Notes under the pieces: model-generated
Databases searched by the model: none
Seen by the model: only the letters and a program-made list of their open reading frames with translations
What the model was told of the DNA's origin: nothing
Program-made: the position numbers and the translations under genes
NCBI GenBank assembly: GCA_016648135.1
Contig: JADDOH010000495.1
Coordinates: 248,001-312,000, forward strand
Reading direction: 5' to 3'
From: Agrypnia vestita
Lineage: Eukaryota; Arthropoda; Insecta; Trichoptera; Phryganeidae
DNA: 64,000 nucleotides
Shown here: positions 1 through 10,959 of the stretch, in pieces
Position numbering within the stretch: the first letter of the stretch is position 1
Layout of the letters: every line of letters starts with the position of its first letter

Positions 1-1385
1 CAAATGCTGTATTTAAAGCTTATAGAAAAAAGATTATTTCATATCCACTTATAAATTTCTTCTCCCACAGCGTTTTGATGTAAAATTAAGGTAAAATTGT
101 AATTGTCGAGTTGGACCATAAAAGAGATATATTGTTGGACTATTTAAATTTGAAGTTTGACCGATAACTGTCATTTACTTATTTCTCCGCCTGACTACAC
201 CACCGACGTACATCTAAGTCTATTTTGTTTTTTTATTTTTATTTTCGTCTGTTAAGTGTAGGGATAAAGATCTGACATCGCAATATTGCTATTTTCAGTA
301 TAGCACAGATTGTATGGTTCGGAATGTTGGTCTCAATCTATTTTTTTAGTATTTATTTTTTCAGGTGCAAATCTATACTTGCGATCGACTCTTCACTGTG
401 CGCATGTAGGTATCTACGTATTACAGGGGAGCCTTAATTTTCTTGGAGTAATTCATTCCGGCAAGAACTCAATTTTCGAACACATTGTTGTGAGCGTCGT
501 ATTTTCGCTCCTTTATTTGACAGTTCTCGATCCAAGATGTCCGTTTGGCGCGCATTCTGCTGTCAGGCGATAGGCGCGCGCAATCGGCTCTCATCTTTAC
601 GAGACGGACGTGGGACGGACCGACCGACTTAAACACGTGCAATCTTTGTTTGTGTTCATACTGGGCTGCACAGATGTCGGTGAATAAATTTTCCATTACG
701 AGATACAAGGACTGAAAAATTATTGCAATACTGTCCTAAATACACATATTTTAAATGATTCTTATTTTTTCTTCGTTATACTCTTGGGAGAGTAGTCCTG
801 GTTGCTGATAGCACCACAGTCAAATCCATCCGACGCCAACTGCTCCAGCATTCCTGTCGGCTTCCTGAACTGGAGGCTTCAATAGATCCGACCATCTAGT
901 TGCTGATATTGAAGGGTTTCCTAGATTCTACCTTGCAGGACCAATCTCTCCATTGCATAGGCATTGAAGTAGGTACTTCAGTATGCTCAGTATTTGTTTA
1001 GTATTGATGATAGACTTTCCTAAATATTTAGTTCTTATAAAATGGAGTGTGTGGTATTTTTTATTATTCTTAAAGTACCTAGATCTACAATATATATCCT
1101 AAGATAAACAGTAATTACATATAATTAACATAAATCTCGTTCAAATGTAAGTATCATATATGCTTTCTCTTAAATGTTTCATCCTCAATATCCCGCGGCA
1201 ATTCACCACACTACTTCATTCTACTGTGCATAATTGAATTTTTCTATTGATTTTTCTTTTTAAAAAGTAGTCTTATTTCGTGTTTTTTCCTCGCGCAGAG
1301 GTAATGTTCATGCTATTATTTTTTCTTATAAATTAAAAATGCTGTGTTCATTAAACATTTTATGTATAAACAAAAGTAGGTAGAT
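1..1385. other. Spacer, no gene recognised
   Basis: AT-rich DNA without a recognisable coding region. A GC-rich patch at about 535-645 (many CGCG and GGACGGAC motifs) stands out. Short open frames at 310-573 (+) and 469-708 (-) overlap that patch but show no family motif. The stretch 800-990 has more coding-like composition and could be an old LINE piece, but no motif was firm enough to call. Confidence 0.5.
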
Positions 1386-1387
1386 TC

Positions 1388-1545
1388 TATTTAATCATTG
1401 TCTAAATGTTATTTTATGTAATAAATCTAACATCACTTTGATTCTTGTGTATCGATTTCTGTTGAGTATTATTTTTGGTGCTTTAATTTGAAGTAGTGTT
1501 AATATTTTTAATTCTTCCTCATTGGCCAGAAATCGTATAGGTACT
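1388..1545 (-). pseudogene. CR1-like LINE reverse transcriptase, C-terminal fragment
   Basis: Read on the minus strand this gives about 48 open codons with FLANEEELKIL, LQIKAPKIIL, NRNRYTRIK and ITFRQ, then a stop. It matches the better copy at 24326-24776 (FLTNEEELKKL, LQNKALRIIL, MTFRQ). This layout is typical of the region just after the RT domain of CR1/Jockey-type non-LTR retrotransposons. Both ends are truncated, so this is a dead 5'-truncated copy or internal scrap. As at 24.3-25.3 kb, a fragment of the Helitron family HeliN-A follows directly to the right, so the two copies may share a segmental history. Confidence 0.6.
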
Positions 1546-1555
1546 GTTGAAATGC

Positions 1556-1866
1556 TGACTTATCAAAATGTATGAACATTTTTTTTATATTTCCCCTGCC
1601 GGCAGTTAAACCTAGAGATGAAATGAGGACGGAACGTGAAATGTTCGCGTCTTTGCTAAGTCCTATATGTACTGTATTTTTAACGGGTAATGCAGGCTCG
1701 GCGATAGCAACATCGCTATTATTGCCGCTTTCGGTCTAGAACACCGGGCTAGCGGTGTGCCATCTCCGGCCGTTTATTTTCGTTTTTTCAGTCGTGAATT
1801 CGAACGAAATTATGGACGTTACACGAAGTTACGGGGACAGATAGACAGACAGACGGATGGACAGAT
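1556..1866 (-). mobile_element. HeliN-A Helitron-like fragment
   Basis: Matches the internal part of the family seen whole at 38016-38308: CTGCCGGCAGTTAA, GCGTCTTTGCTAA, TACTGTATTTTTAACGG, a tRNA-like middle, GAATTCGAACGAAATTATGG and a GACAGA-rich end. Compared with the complete copies, the 3' hairpin/CTAG end and the TCCCAATTATAAT-type 5' end are missing, so it is truncated on both sides. Orientation is minus, judged from the complete copies. Confidence 0.6.
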
Positions 1867-1869
1867 GGT

Positions 1870-3160
1870 GAAATGTTTGATTAGTCTTAAAATCTTAGTG
1901 GTTCTAAAAATAAATTGTCATGGTCAGTCATGCGACCTTAGTTTTTGAATCTCCACTTTAACGACATTGGTAAAACTGTACAAGTAATATGCCTATGAGT
2001 AGATAGTAATAGAAAAGTGCACTGTCATTTCAAATCGATTAAGCCTTAAAGGCCACCCACTATTTTTCCCTATTATCATATTTTGATACACATTGTACAC
2101 TGATAGTGGTTTATTTTTTATATTAAAAATAATCTTAAAGATACAATTAATTATAAAATTACACATAAAAAGGGTAGTAAATAATGAATCACAACGGCCT
2201 TGGTATAAAATTAATAATATTAGAAATGTATATCACAAATTGGGAACAGCGCAAAAAAATTGTCGCCAAATATTTTACAAATGTCTTAATTATTCTGATG
2301 CATCTTTGGCCGAGTACCAACAGTGACCCAAATTTAATGCAGTCGTTGGCCAAAAGCAGGAGTGTTTATTAGCTTCAGTCGTGGACTTGAAAAGCTGTTT
2401 TTTAGTTTACTCTGCTTCCTTGCTTTTATTATTTTGTTGCGAATTTACGAACACTGCTGACGCAAAGTGTGGCGGTAGATACGTGTGACTGGTAAGTAGT
2501 TACGTTTATAAATAAAAGAACTGTATTGTTGAAATTAAACACACAGCTACTAATAATACATTATGTACTAATTTATACTTACAGTACACTCGGGCGTTGT
2601 ATTGGTTTTAACCCCCCATCCGTACCTACCTACCAAAAGAACAATTAAAAGTAAAAAGTTACATTTCATTATTTTTATTTGTGAAAAAATTTATTAAAAA
2701 AACATGACGTTTTACTAACAATACGTGAAATCCAAGAATTCCAAAACAGAATTCATGTAACTGAAAATTTGTACTCCATCGAGACTGGGTAGCAATGTTC
2801 CATTTTTGGTAACGTAGTGCAAAATAAATAACATAGACTTTTCCCAAATTTTTAAATTCTTATAAATACTTTGTAGTCATACCTTAAATTCAAACAAATA
2901 GCTTTATATTGGTTGGGTTAAAAAAATTAGAAGGAAAATTTCTAGGCAGAGTACTAAGATAAGTAAGAACCTAGTTTTATAAATTATTTTTTAAAATTAA
3001 AAGTAATTTAAATATTAACTATAAATAGTTAATATTTTACTTTAGAAAGTGCATTTTCCTTACATTCTTTACAACTATATTTTTTTATATAAAATATCGA
3101 AACCAACAATAGAAAAATACTTGGAATGGCTCGATCCAAATTTTACCGTGCATACGAGTG
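1870..3160. other. Spacer, no gene recognised
   Basis: AT-rich with short open frames (for example 2093-2326) that lack family motifs. No tRNA, TIR pair or strong palindrome was found here. Confidence 0.5.
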
Positions 3161-3165
3161 GGAAA

Positions 3166-3340
3166 GCCTTTTTCCATTTAAGATAGACAATCGAATTAGT
3201 ATGTGTAAGCCATGCGTACGATGCGCATTATTTCGTTGTGTCGGTGTTGATACTCGTAAACACCAATACAACGAAACAATATGCATCGTACGCACGGCTT
3301 ACATATCCTTATTTGATTGTCTTTTTTAAATGAAAAGATG
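3166..3340. repeat. Long hairpin repeat, family H copy 1
   Basis: Two arms of about 85 bases (3166-3253 and 3254-3340) are inverted copies with scattered mismatches, so a transcript would fold into a near-continuous 85 bp stem. The right arm read in reverse repeats the left through CCATTTAAG, GACAATCG, GTAAGCC, TACGATGC and TTTCGTTGT. A second copy lies at 25342-25520. No coding capacity; open frames on both strands are by-products of the palindrome. This is probably a foldback MITE; a long-hairpin RNA source is an alternative. Confidence 0.75.
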
Positions 3341-3344
3341 TTTA

Positions 3345-4265
3345 CAACATACGAACTGATATGTATGCTGAACTGCATAATTTTTACACATTTTACTGGA
3401 TTAAATTGCATTCGTTTTCCATTCTTTTGAAATCCAATATGCGCTCGTATTTCTGATAAGTACTTATAGGTTGATTTGATTTTCATTAATGTTGAATTAG
3501 AATTACACAGTTAGTTGTTCACCATTAAACTTTTGTTAAAATTTACGTTCTAGATGTGATTTATTTGCAGATTTTTTGTTACGCTTCTTTTCTTGAACAG
3601 CTTCTTATCAACGATTGCATCTTGCAAGATTAATTTTCATCTTAAATGATTCTTAACAATTATAATTTTGCTAGCATTTTTTTTATGGCCACAAATATAT
3701 CTTTAATACGATTTCTCGTAAATGTGTCCGTTTCTTTTATAATGAAATCGCAAAGTTCAGAAGAAAACATTAGTTAAAATAAAAAAAGATCAGAATTTCA
3801 GAATAATTTTGCAGTTGTAATAATCTTTTAGGAGATTTTCTTATATTAGGCAAATTAATAAAATAATATTTTGTTTGATAGAATTATCTGAAAAAATATT
3901 CTGAGAATATTGAAGTCTTGTTCTAAGTACGATAACAATAGGCACATCTCGACTTCTGCAGTTTTATTCCGCTGACTACGTTTAATTAAAATTCTTGAAT
4001 CTTCTTTTATCTTAATGCGATCTCCTTTTCGGATTTCTTTTTACTCCGACTGGCGTGGGACACGGCTTTGTGTTACCTGCTTTCCGAGAATTGCAAATGT
4101 GGTCTTCGCAATATTTATAAAATGTGGGTCTTGCGAAAACGGTGGTTTTCAATGGTTTTAAGTTTTTTTTTTTTCTGCCCACGTCTATTCACTGTTGCAT
4201 ATACAGCTCTGTTAATGACGGCCATTCCGTCATATTCTCTGACATTTGGATATTTAAAAAAAAAT
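3345..4265. other. Spacer, no gene recognised
   Basis: AT-rich; a T-run lies near 4160-4172. Nothing recognised. Confidence 0.45.
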
Positions 4266-4272
4266 CATATAA

Positions 4273-4640
4273 ATGACTACCGAGATGAAGATCCTAAGAC
4301 CCATTGCGGGCAAGAGCCTCAGAGACACAGTACCCAATGCGGAAATCCTCAGAACCTGCGACATACAAGATATTATACGATGGAGCAGGCAGACAAGGCG
4401 TTTCTGGAGGAATCATGTCGAGAGAATGGGAAGAAGACTTCCCAGAGCCGTGATGCGCGGGATTCGAGAGGGGCGCCTAACGCCAGGGAGACCACCAAAG
4501 AGATGGAGATGGAGAATTGTACGTCCTAGTCACAAGACCAGGACTGACCTGTCGATACAGATCAAGTATCTAATAATAGAAGGTATGACGAGCACCGCAC
4601 TTCAAACTTGCTCGGGAAGACAGACAGTCGCGGAATAAAC
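4273..4640 (+). pseudogene. LINE reverse transcriptase C-terminal tail
   Basis: The frame starting at 4273 encodes EMKILRPIAGKS, RRFWRNHVERM, LPRAVMRG and LTPGRPPKRW. This is the recurrent C-terminal signature of insect endonuclease/reverse-transcriptase LINEs, usually ending GRPPKRWRESWTSSSQ. Here the end is frameshifted: the expected tail appears as VRPSHKTRTDL. The other long frame over this stretch (4068-4529) is out of frame with the signature and is a shadow. The catalytic RT domain is absent, so this is a 5'-truncated dead copy. The same terminus recurs at 14098-14205. Confidence 0.75.
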
Positions 4641-4644
4641 CTAA

Positions 4645-5800
4645 GATTATATTTTGAGCATGTGAATTGATACCGGAGTATTATTGAGAATACAGGACTC
4701 TTACATGCTGAGGAAGATATAACATAAAAACATTATATTAGCAACTTTTAGAGCGGAGAGTTCTTTGTTCTTTTATTGTTGATTTATTTTCCATACCGCA
4801 ATGCGTTATTTAAAAGAGAAACAGGCTGAAGGCTGGAGTACTGGAGTAATAAACACGATGCTCAGCATTTAATTACTGGAACATCTGGTAAAAAAATACA
4901 TTGAGTAGAATTGTGCTTAGATGATCACTCATAAATGCATCTTTATGTCTTCGATAGCAGTGTATGACTAACACCCGACATAAGGAAGTTAACCGACGAC
5001 TTACATTGAAATTGTATTATAGGAAATTATAAAAATTACGAGAAAACCACCTTCCTCTTTCTTCAAGTGCCATCATCTGTGGAAGGTTGGCGGCCAAGTT
5101 GCATAATTAATTTATACTGTGTAAGTGTGTTTATTATATTTTCGACATTGAACCACCAGCATGTTGAATTGCAAGAAATAATTTTTCTCCTTGTAGAAAA
5201 GGTGTCGAAAGTATTTTATTTCATTTATTTATTTAAGGGATACTAACAGCGCAAATAAAAATAAGTGAATATCAAATAGTACAGAGACCGTCTTTCAAGT
5301 TTCCACAGAATTAACATGTTATACTCGTATATTAATATCTGAAAACAATAACTTATCAGCATAAAAAAAAAACATGCAGCGTTCATTATTTTAATAATTG
5401 CTATTTGCTCTATTATTCATGCGCCTTTATATATTTTTACTAGTAACGTGATCCGAGAGATCTTCAGCATGCGTCGGTATAGCCACATCTCAAATGCCTC
5501 CAGTCCTTTGACAGTGGCCTCTTATAACCTCTAGAACCTTAATTATTTAGAGCAGCACAGGTTTGAAGAATCCTCACTATTATATTTTTAATAAACTAAA
5601 CTACTCACTTATTTTAAAAATAAACGTAACTGGAATAGTATTTTTTTAAATTTAGATTAATCACTACAAAAAAAAACAGTTATTTTATTCTCCTGGGATT
5701 TTTTTTTCGACAAATCGCGGCTCATACTAGAATATTCCACAAACAAGTAGGTACTCTTTGTTTCAGGTAGATACCGGTACAGATGTAAATATGTACAGAA
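4645..5800. other. Spacer, no gene recognised
   Basis: AT-rich, with nothing recognisable beyond short low-complexity runs. Confidence 0.45.
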
Positions 5801-5849
5801 AATGAAGGGAAGGAATTGAGATGATATGGTCACGTTGGACACAGGGCAC

Positions 5850-6062
5850 CCGATGACATTTTTAGCCAGGCGATCTCAATGAATATCTCACGAATTACAT
5901 CCAGAGGAAGACCAAAAAATTCATGGATAGCCCAAAGGGATGGTCAGATGCAGAGGCGCGGATCGGGTAACGTTATCCAGGACAGAAGAACGTATAGCCT
6001 AAGGACAAGGAGAGCTGATCCCAATAGTCGACGACGATAGTGATTTGGGATGGAGCCAGAGA
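5850..6062 (+). pseudogene. LINE tail fragment (RTRRADP type)
   Basis: Translation gives SRITSRGRPKNSWIAQRDGQ, then VIQDRRTYSLRTRRADPNS. A GRPK-W block followed by QDRR-Y-LRTRRADP is the C-terminal end of a lepidopteran-type LINE ORF2. Upstream sequence continues the family only with frameshifts. Related minus-strand tails occur at 47250-47455 and 60303-60480. Non-functional fragment. Confidence 0.65.
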
Positions 6063-6069
6063 GTAGAAG

Positions 6070-6970
6070 AAGAAGGTAGGTACTCTTTATTCGTGTCCGT
6101 TTCTATGGTTAATCGCACAGTTCGCTTGTAAATGCTCGTTTCTACGACTTTGTCAGCTCACAAATTGTTTCGAAGTGTTGGATTTGCGTGTCCTAAATAT
6201 TCTAAATATATTTATATAAAAATATAAATGTATAAAAAAAATAAAGAATATTCTAAAAGGTCCAAAGTATGATGAAATCTTCAAAATCTTCAATAAACTT
6301 TCAAAATATTGTCACACTATCTCTGTATGCAGTTTAAACATGGATCCGTTGAAGAAAAAATGAAAATAAAAAATTTAAAGATGAAGAAAAGAAAGAAACA
6401 TGACATGTTGTTGGCATTGCAGTTTGCCAACGAACACCATGGACTGCGAGACGAATGATTGTCTATTCTTCAGGAAGTCCGTACTAAAGGAAGACTTTCT
6501 AAAGAAATTACGAATTCTTTCGTATTTGCTAGAAAAAAGGAAGACAACCTGGAGAAATCGAGGAAAAATGGGATCCAGAAGACAAAAGGTTGATCTCCAA
6601 TCAAATCAGCCAGGCCAAACATGAAACATAACTAGACCTCGCAACTCTTCGCTCTAAATAAGGCTTAGAGGATTGCGACGAGTGGATGAAAGCATTTCGC
6701 ACTGTTGAAGCAGATTTAAGGACCACGACTCTCAGTTATGAGCTCATCAACCAAGAAAGAGATTAAAAATGTACCAGTTTATATTTTCCTGTTTTCTTTA
6801 AAACAGGTTACATTGCAGGCGCAGTGCTATTATAGCGTGAGTAACATGGTAGTGACGCACAACTTTCATTAGTGATATAACCTGGGGGTAAATCTAAAAA
6901 TGCACCTTTATTCTCTTGAGAACACTATACCTACAACCAGGGGCACATAATTTAGCAACAATATCGCCTG
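6070..6970. other. Spacer, one unassigned open frame
   Basis: A 74-codon frame (6400-6624) and a shifted frame beginning near 6380 (MKKRKKHDMLLALQFANEHH) look peptide-like and somewhat charged, but I recognise no family. Possibly an old transposon piece. The rest is AT-rich spacer. Confidence 0.3.
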
Positions 6971-6974
6971 ATGA

Positions 6975-7110
6975 AGGCGCGTGGCCGACGCGTGGTCCAA
7001 TTATTTCGACATTGCCCCCGCCCACGTGACCGCCGACGTCACGTGCCGGTGACGTCACACGATTCTGTAAGTGCACCTTGTTTGCCGGGGGTGCGTGTCC
7101 CGCAGGCTCT
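6975..7110. promoter_or_regulatory. GC-rich island with CRE- and E-box-like motifs
   Basis: Within 7010-7065 there are CCACGTGACC (E-box), GACGTCACGTG and GGTGACGTCACAC, i.e. two TGACGTCA-like palindromes and two CACGTG boxes within about 40 bases, in a CpG-rich patch surrounded by AT-rich DNA. That density suggests a bZIP/bHLH binding cluster, as in an enhancer or promoter. No adjacent gene is visible. Regulatory role is inference only. Confidence 0.3.
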
Positions 7111-7114
7111 GTAC

Positions 7115-7745
7115 AGAATAAATAATAGTATTATACATAGCGGGTGGGGAATTAGATTAGTGTGTATCCAAGTAACGGCGCCTAATGAAGTCAAGCTCGC
7201 AATGTAAGTGAGGGGATGGGGGTAGGTAGGTACACATCTACTCAAGAGAATGAAAAATCTTAAGAAAGTTTTCTTTTATGGACGCAGGTTAATATTTTCT
7301 TTATAGTGAGAAGTAGTTATGGAGTTATAGTTCTATAAATAGTTTTTAAAAAAAATAATTTAAATATACAATCATTAATTAATCATGTAAATTAAAGCTA
7401 TGCTGAAAAGAAATATACAAAATCGGATCAGTACGATATTGAAAGAACTCAATATAACGAACATTAGTTACATCAGACACGTAATATTGTTTGAATGGTA
7501 AGGTGTTTGTTTTTAAAATCCTCACCGAAATAAGTATAAAAAGTGTATTCAATTCGACATAAACATGAACATAATAAAATAAGAATACCCATGTATATTG
7601 AGACTGCCATTCAGGAAGAAGTTCAATTCTCAAAAATCTATGATGCAATGAAGATCTTTGATGAAATTCAAAAGAAATAGGAGCGGAAGAAAAAATGTCT
7701 AAATTTACAATAAAACGCAAAAAATTTATATATATTTTTTTATTA
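7115..7745. other. Spacer, no gene recognised
   Basis: AT-rich. The 113-codon minus frame at 7379-7720 has no family motif and is treated as chance. Confidence 0.4.
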
Positions 7746-7749
7746 TGTA

Positions 7750-7955
7750 TTCGTGTATATTCATTTTAGACCACGAGACCCAATTACTGTAGCGAAAAAC
7801 TTACAAAACAAAAATAAAATTACTAAACAAAAATACCCAGATTGAGAATTTGATGTATATTAAATGAAAATCACATTTAATGGGACCTCACCGGGAATCG
7901 AACCTGGAACAACTGGTATGAGAAGTGTCATACCCACTAGACTCGGGAGCGCTAT
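7750..7955 (-). mobile_element. tRNA-derived SINE, type 2
   Basis: On the minus strand a tRNA-like head (about 7885-7955) has an A-box-like GTCTAGTGGGTATG and a B box GGTTCGATTCC followed by CGGTGAGGTC. The body contains CTGGGTATTTTTG. A plus-strand relative at 28400-28575 shares GGTTCGATTCCCGGTGAGGT and the CTGGGTGTTTTGTG body. The head does not fold as a clean tRNA, so it is a Pol III-type SINE rather than a tRNA gene. Confidence 0.6.
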
Positions 7956-8160
7956 ACTCGATACAAGCTATTTTGATGATAGCACAATGTTTTTCAGAAA
8001 ACAATGAAAACAACAATTTAATTTCGATGTCGCAACACTCCATAACTATTGATAAAAATAAGATCATTATTGCTTGTACATTTTCGACTCGAATTAAGGC
8101 AGGGATTTACCTGAAAGGTATTGTGGATTAGCTCTGTTATACGGAGTATTTTGTTTTTAA
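7955..8160 (+). repeat. Dispersed repeat R, copy 1
   Basis: Shares CCATAACTATTGAT, TTTTCGACTCGAATT, GGCAGG and TATTGTGGA-TAGCT with 9935-10140 and 10960-11315, and more weakly with 36790-36945. The copies are diverged and non-coding. It directly abuts the head of the SINE on its left, so it may be part of a composite. Confidence 0.5.
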
Positions 8161-8279
8161 ATGAAAACACATTTTATTTTTTGATTACAATTTCACAATT
8201 AGATCAATCAATTAGAAAGGTACGCAGAAAAAATCTATTTATGAAAAAAATATATCAGAATCAGATATAATTTTAATTT

Positions 8280-8475
8280 TTAAATAGATATGCGAACACG
8301 GAATACGTGTCACATCAATATTCTTACTATTTTCAAACTAAGCTAAACGCTTGTGTTATGAAAATATTGAAAATTCGATCGAAATCGAAAAATTGCTAGT
8401 TTGGAGTGAGGTTCGAACCCACGACCTTTGGATCACGAGGCGGGAGTCCTAACCACAAGACCAACAAGCTACTCA
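8280..8475 (-). mobile_element. tRNA-derived SINE, type 4
   Basis: Minus strand: head GTAGCTTGTTGGTCTTGTGG, then GTGGGTTCGAACCTCACTCC (B box), then a body ending AGCTTAGTTTGAAAATAG, AATATTGATGTGACACG and TATTCCGTGTTCGCATA. The body recurs on the plus strand at 21465-21615 and 30355-30500, and as tail pieces at 27365-27425. The copies define a tRNA-headed SINE. Confidence 0.6.
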
Positions 8476-8639
8476 GGTTTGATTTTCTGGTCAGGAAAAC
8501 TATGATTTTCATCAACATATCGACGTGCCCTACGTAAAGTACTCTATCTGCAAATCTGTTACCTTGCAAAAGAGAGCTTAGATCATATTTTTTTTATTAA
8601 TGAACGTTTTTATCTGAAATTCTAAAGCTTTAAAATATA

Positions 8640-9005
8640 CAATGCTAAAAATCAAGTTATTTAATGAATTAGAAAGACATACAGAAAAATCAAATCCACA
8701 AAAAAATATTTGGCTGCTACCGGGATTTGAACCACGGATCTTCTCCTATCCGGGACAGGTGTGTTATCCAATTACGCTACAGCGGCATCTTATATTTCCT
8801 TGAGTTTATCGACCTTATCTGTAACTCTCATTTTTTTTATTATATTATATTAATTATTACAAATGTTTTTTCGTTGATTTGATTGTTCAATGTCTTTCTA
8901 ATTGAGTAATTAATTTGGTTTTAAATTTCACAGAACTTTGTTCTAAAAAAATTTTAACTTCACAATAAGAATGCGTTCTTGAATATAACATATGCAATAA
9001 TAGTT
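8640..9005 (-). mobile_element. tRNA-Arg-derived SINE, type 3
   Basis: Minus strand: head CTGTAGCGTAATTGGATAAC with B box GGTTCAAATCC (about 8710-8790), resembling the tRNA-Arg gene at 10582 (GTGGCGCAACGGATAAC). The tail has TTCTGTATGTCTTTCTAATT, seen also at 33765, 46690, 47040 and 48740. The right part (8925-9000) holds CAGAACTTTGTTCT and AATGCGTTCTTGAAT, another module of the same family found at 34130-34205 and 46950-47175. Confidence 0.65.
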
Positions 9006-9105
9006 TAGAATTTCAGATCAAAAGGTTCATAAAAAAATACGATATAAGCTCTCTCTTGAAAAGTAACAATACGCTTTGCTTTACTTTACTAGGGCACGTT
9101 GATAA

Positions 9106-9151
9106 TATTATGTATTAAATACAGAAAACGATCTGTATTTGATACATAATA
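9106..9151. repeat. Short palindrome
   Basis: Arms of 19 bases (9106-9124 and 9133-9151) with one mismatch and an 8-base loop. Too A/T-rich and lacking a T-run to call a terminator; meaning unknown. Confidence 0.6.
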
Positions 9152-9159
9152 TACGTACA

Positions 9160-9930
9160 TTTATTAACTGGGGCCAGATTCGACGAAATTGTGGCACTTA
9201 GGTAATAGCTTACGTATGTGTGTGTACGTAATACTTACGTAAATCATTTTGAATGCACACAATTATTGCGAAGCCGGTCTTTTTGTTTACTCGGCAGAGT
9301 AAATATTACACGCGGCGCGTGTCCGGTGTTTGGACTTGCGAAGACTCACGCCATGTTCAAGGCTTACCCCCACTCCTCTGCATAATTCATAGCCAGGCCT
9401 CAAGGGAAATTTTAGGAGGGGATGAATAAAAAGTACATTAATATTTTCTGTAAGGCGACAGCTATGGAAGATTTCCTGGAAATGAATTCCTCATCAAATT
9501 GTTTGTTTGACCTCAGAGCATGTTTGCAATAGATCATAGATAAATGTCATATTTAACAGGAATTAATCGGCAGTCATCGATCACGTGGTATAAAATAAAA
9601 TTAAATAATCGATAAAATGGCACCAAACGCGTAAAATAAATATTATATTTATTCTAAATAGTGCGTACATAGAATTTCGGATAGAATTGCTTTAATATGC
9701 TAAACTCCGTATGCACAGAAATAAATAAATAATATTAAAAAAAACACTATTTTTAATTTTTTTACCTCTCTAAAATTTATATGACTCGTATTTTCTAAGC
9801 TTTATTTTGATTTCTATATAATTTTGTTGTTTCTTCTATCATTTTATTAGAGTAATTATTACAATATTTGATAGATTTGGCTTGGTTTTAATCGTTTTAT
9901 TTGGCTGGTATTAAAGAGAATCTATTTTTA
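9160..9930. other. Spacer, no gene recognised
   Basis: AT-rich; a short CGCGGCGCG patch near 9310. Nothing recognised. Confidence 0.45.
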
Positions 9931-9934
9931 ATAT

Positions 9935-10140
9935 TCAATACAAGTTACTTTCGTGATAATCCAATGTTTTACAGAAGATAAGTAAAATATATTGAAAAAA
10001 AGCAACATTAAAATTGCTTATCTCCATAACTATTGATATTAGAACGTTGATCTTAGAATATTTTCGACTTAAATTTGGCAGGAATCTGCTTCTTAAGCAT
10101 TGTGGACTACCTAGCCGTGTTTGTATCCAGTGTACAAAGG
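9935..10140 (+). repeat. Dispersed repeat R, copy 2
   Basis: Diverged match to 7955-8160: TACAAGTTACTTTCGTGATA, CAATGTTTTACAGAA, CCATAACTATTGAT, TTTTCGACTTAAATTTGGCA, ATTGTGGACTA. Non-coding. Confidence 0.5.
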
Positions 10141-10144
10141 GAAT

Positions 10145-10575
10145 AATAAATTAATTATGTGATGTAATTCAGATAAATAAAATTAACATATGAATGGATA
10201 GCGACGCGTTATGAAAAATATTGAATAGCGCCACAAATAAATGTAAACGGAACCCAAAAAAATGTTTCATATTTTTTTAAATTAACGCAGCATGCCTTAA
10301 GCCGTCTTGAATACCATGAAGCACTGACACTTAAAAAAATCTGTTTTAAGATCCAAAACAAATCAATAATGAGATAACAACTATTATCCGTTACTCGCCA
10401 TTGCTATCACTGAACCGGTTCAATAAATATTATATCTTAAAGGTGAAATAGATCGCGCTCGTATTGGCCACACGTCAGGTACCTATCTACTTACAAGGCG
10501 TCAGCTGAAAAAACACTTCAATTTTAAAAATATACATTTTATTTCATGTTATGATTTTAAATTATCGCGGTGAGT
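10145..10575. other. Upstream flank of the tRNA gene
   Basis: AT-rich spacer without a recognisable gene. Insect tRNA genes use internal promoters, so no upstream element is required and none is claimed. Confidence 0.4.
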
Positions 10576-10581
10576 CACATG

Positions 10582-10654
10582 GGTCCTGTGGCGCAACGGA
10601 TAACGCGTCTGACTACGGATCAGAAGATTCCAGGTTCGAATCCTGGCAGGATCG
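10582..10654 (+). tRNA. tRNA-Arg (anticodon ACG)
   Basis: A complete 73-base cloverleaf. Acceptor GGTCCTG (10582-10588) pairs with CAGGATC (10647-10653) with one G-U, followed by discriminator G. A box TGGCGCAACGG (10589-10599). Anticodon stem TCTGA/TCAGA (10608-10612, 10620-10624) with loop CTACGGA and anticodon ACG at 10615-10617. T-arm CCAGG/CCTGG with TTCGAAT loop; B box GGTTCGAATCC at 10633-10643. No intron; CCA is added after transcription as usual in eukaryotes. The sequence is very close to the conserved animal tRNA-Arg(ACG). A ten-base T run follows, as expected for Pol III. It decodes CGN arginine codons through A34-to-inosine editing. It is intact, unlike the many tRNA-like SINE heads nearby, one of which (type 3) appears derived from this isotype. 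Confidence 0.95.
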
Positions 10655-10660
10655 AATTGA

Positions 10661-10670
10661 TTTTTTTTTT
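10661..10670 (+). terminator. Pol III terminator of tRNA-Arg
   Basis: Ten consecutive T residues on the coding strand, seven bases after the tRNA end; a run of four or more T is enough for RNA polymerase III termination. Confidence 0.85.
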
Positions 10671-10959
10671 AAAGCTTTTTTTTATATTTTAATTTGTTAT
10701 TTTATTATTTGGTATACTAATATGAGTTAAAAAAAAGATAAATTACCGACATTGTAGGTACATATCGCAGTTTATAAAAAAATGACAATTCAAAAATGTA
10801 GATAAAGGAGAAAAATACATTTTTATGTGGCCCCTGATATTGACGATATTATATTACATTTTATTATATTTGATCTTAATTGTGTCGTGGTTCATTCAAA
10901 CCTATGAGTTTTGCTGTGAAACAAATTATGATTATAATTTTTTCCCTACCAATAAAGTT

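Noticed and set aside
800..990. LINE-like coding piece on the minus strand
   Set aside because: Composition looks coding (LQGRI, RKPTGMLEQLASDG) but no diagnostic motif; too weak to call.
3126..3486. Mirror-like open frames on both strands
   Set aside because: They arise because the region is a palindrome; the two peptides resemble each other for that reason.
4068..4529. 153-codon plus frame
   Set aside because: Out of frame with the clear LINE signature (FWRNHVERM) in the same stretch; its C-terminal half is a shadow.
7379..7720. 113-codon minus frame
   Set aside because: No motif, AT-driven composition rich in Ile, Phe and Tyr.
8710..8790. tRNA gene candidate (minus strand)
   Set aside because: A and B boxes are present but stems do not form a cloverleaf and the SINE tail is attached; called a SINE. 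The same reasoning was applied at 33815-33890, 46760-46835 and 48805-48870.
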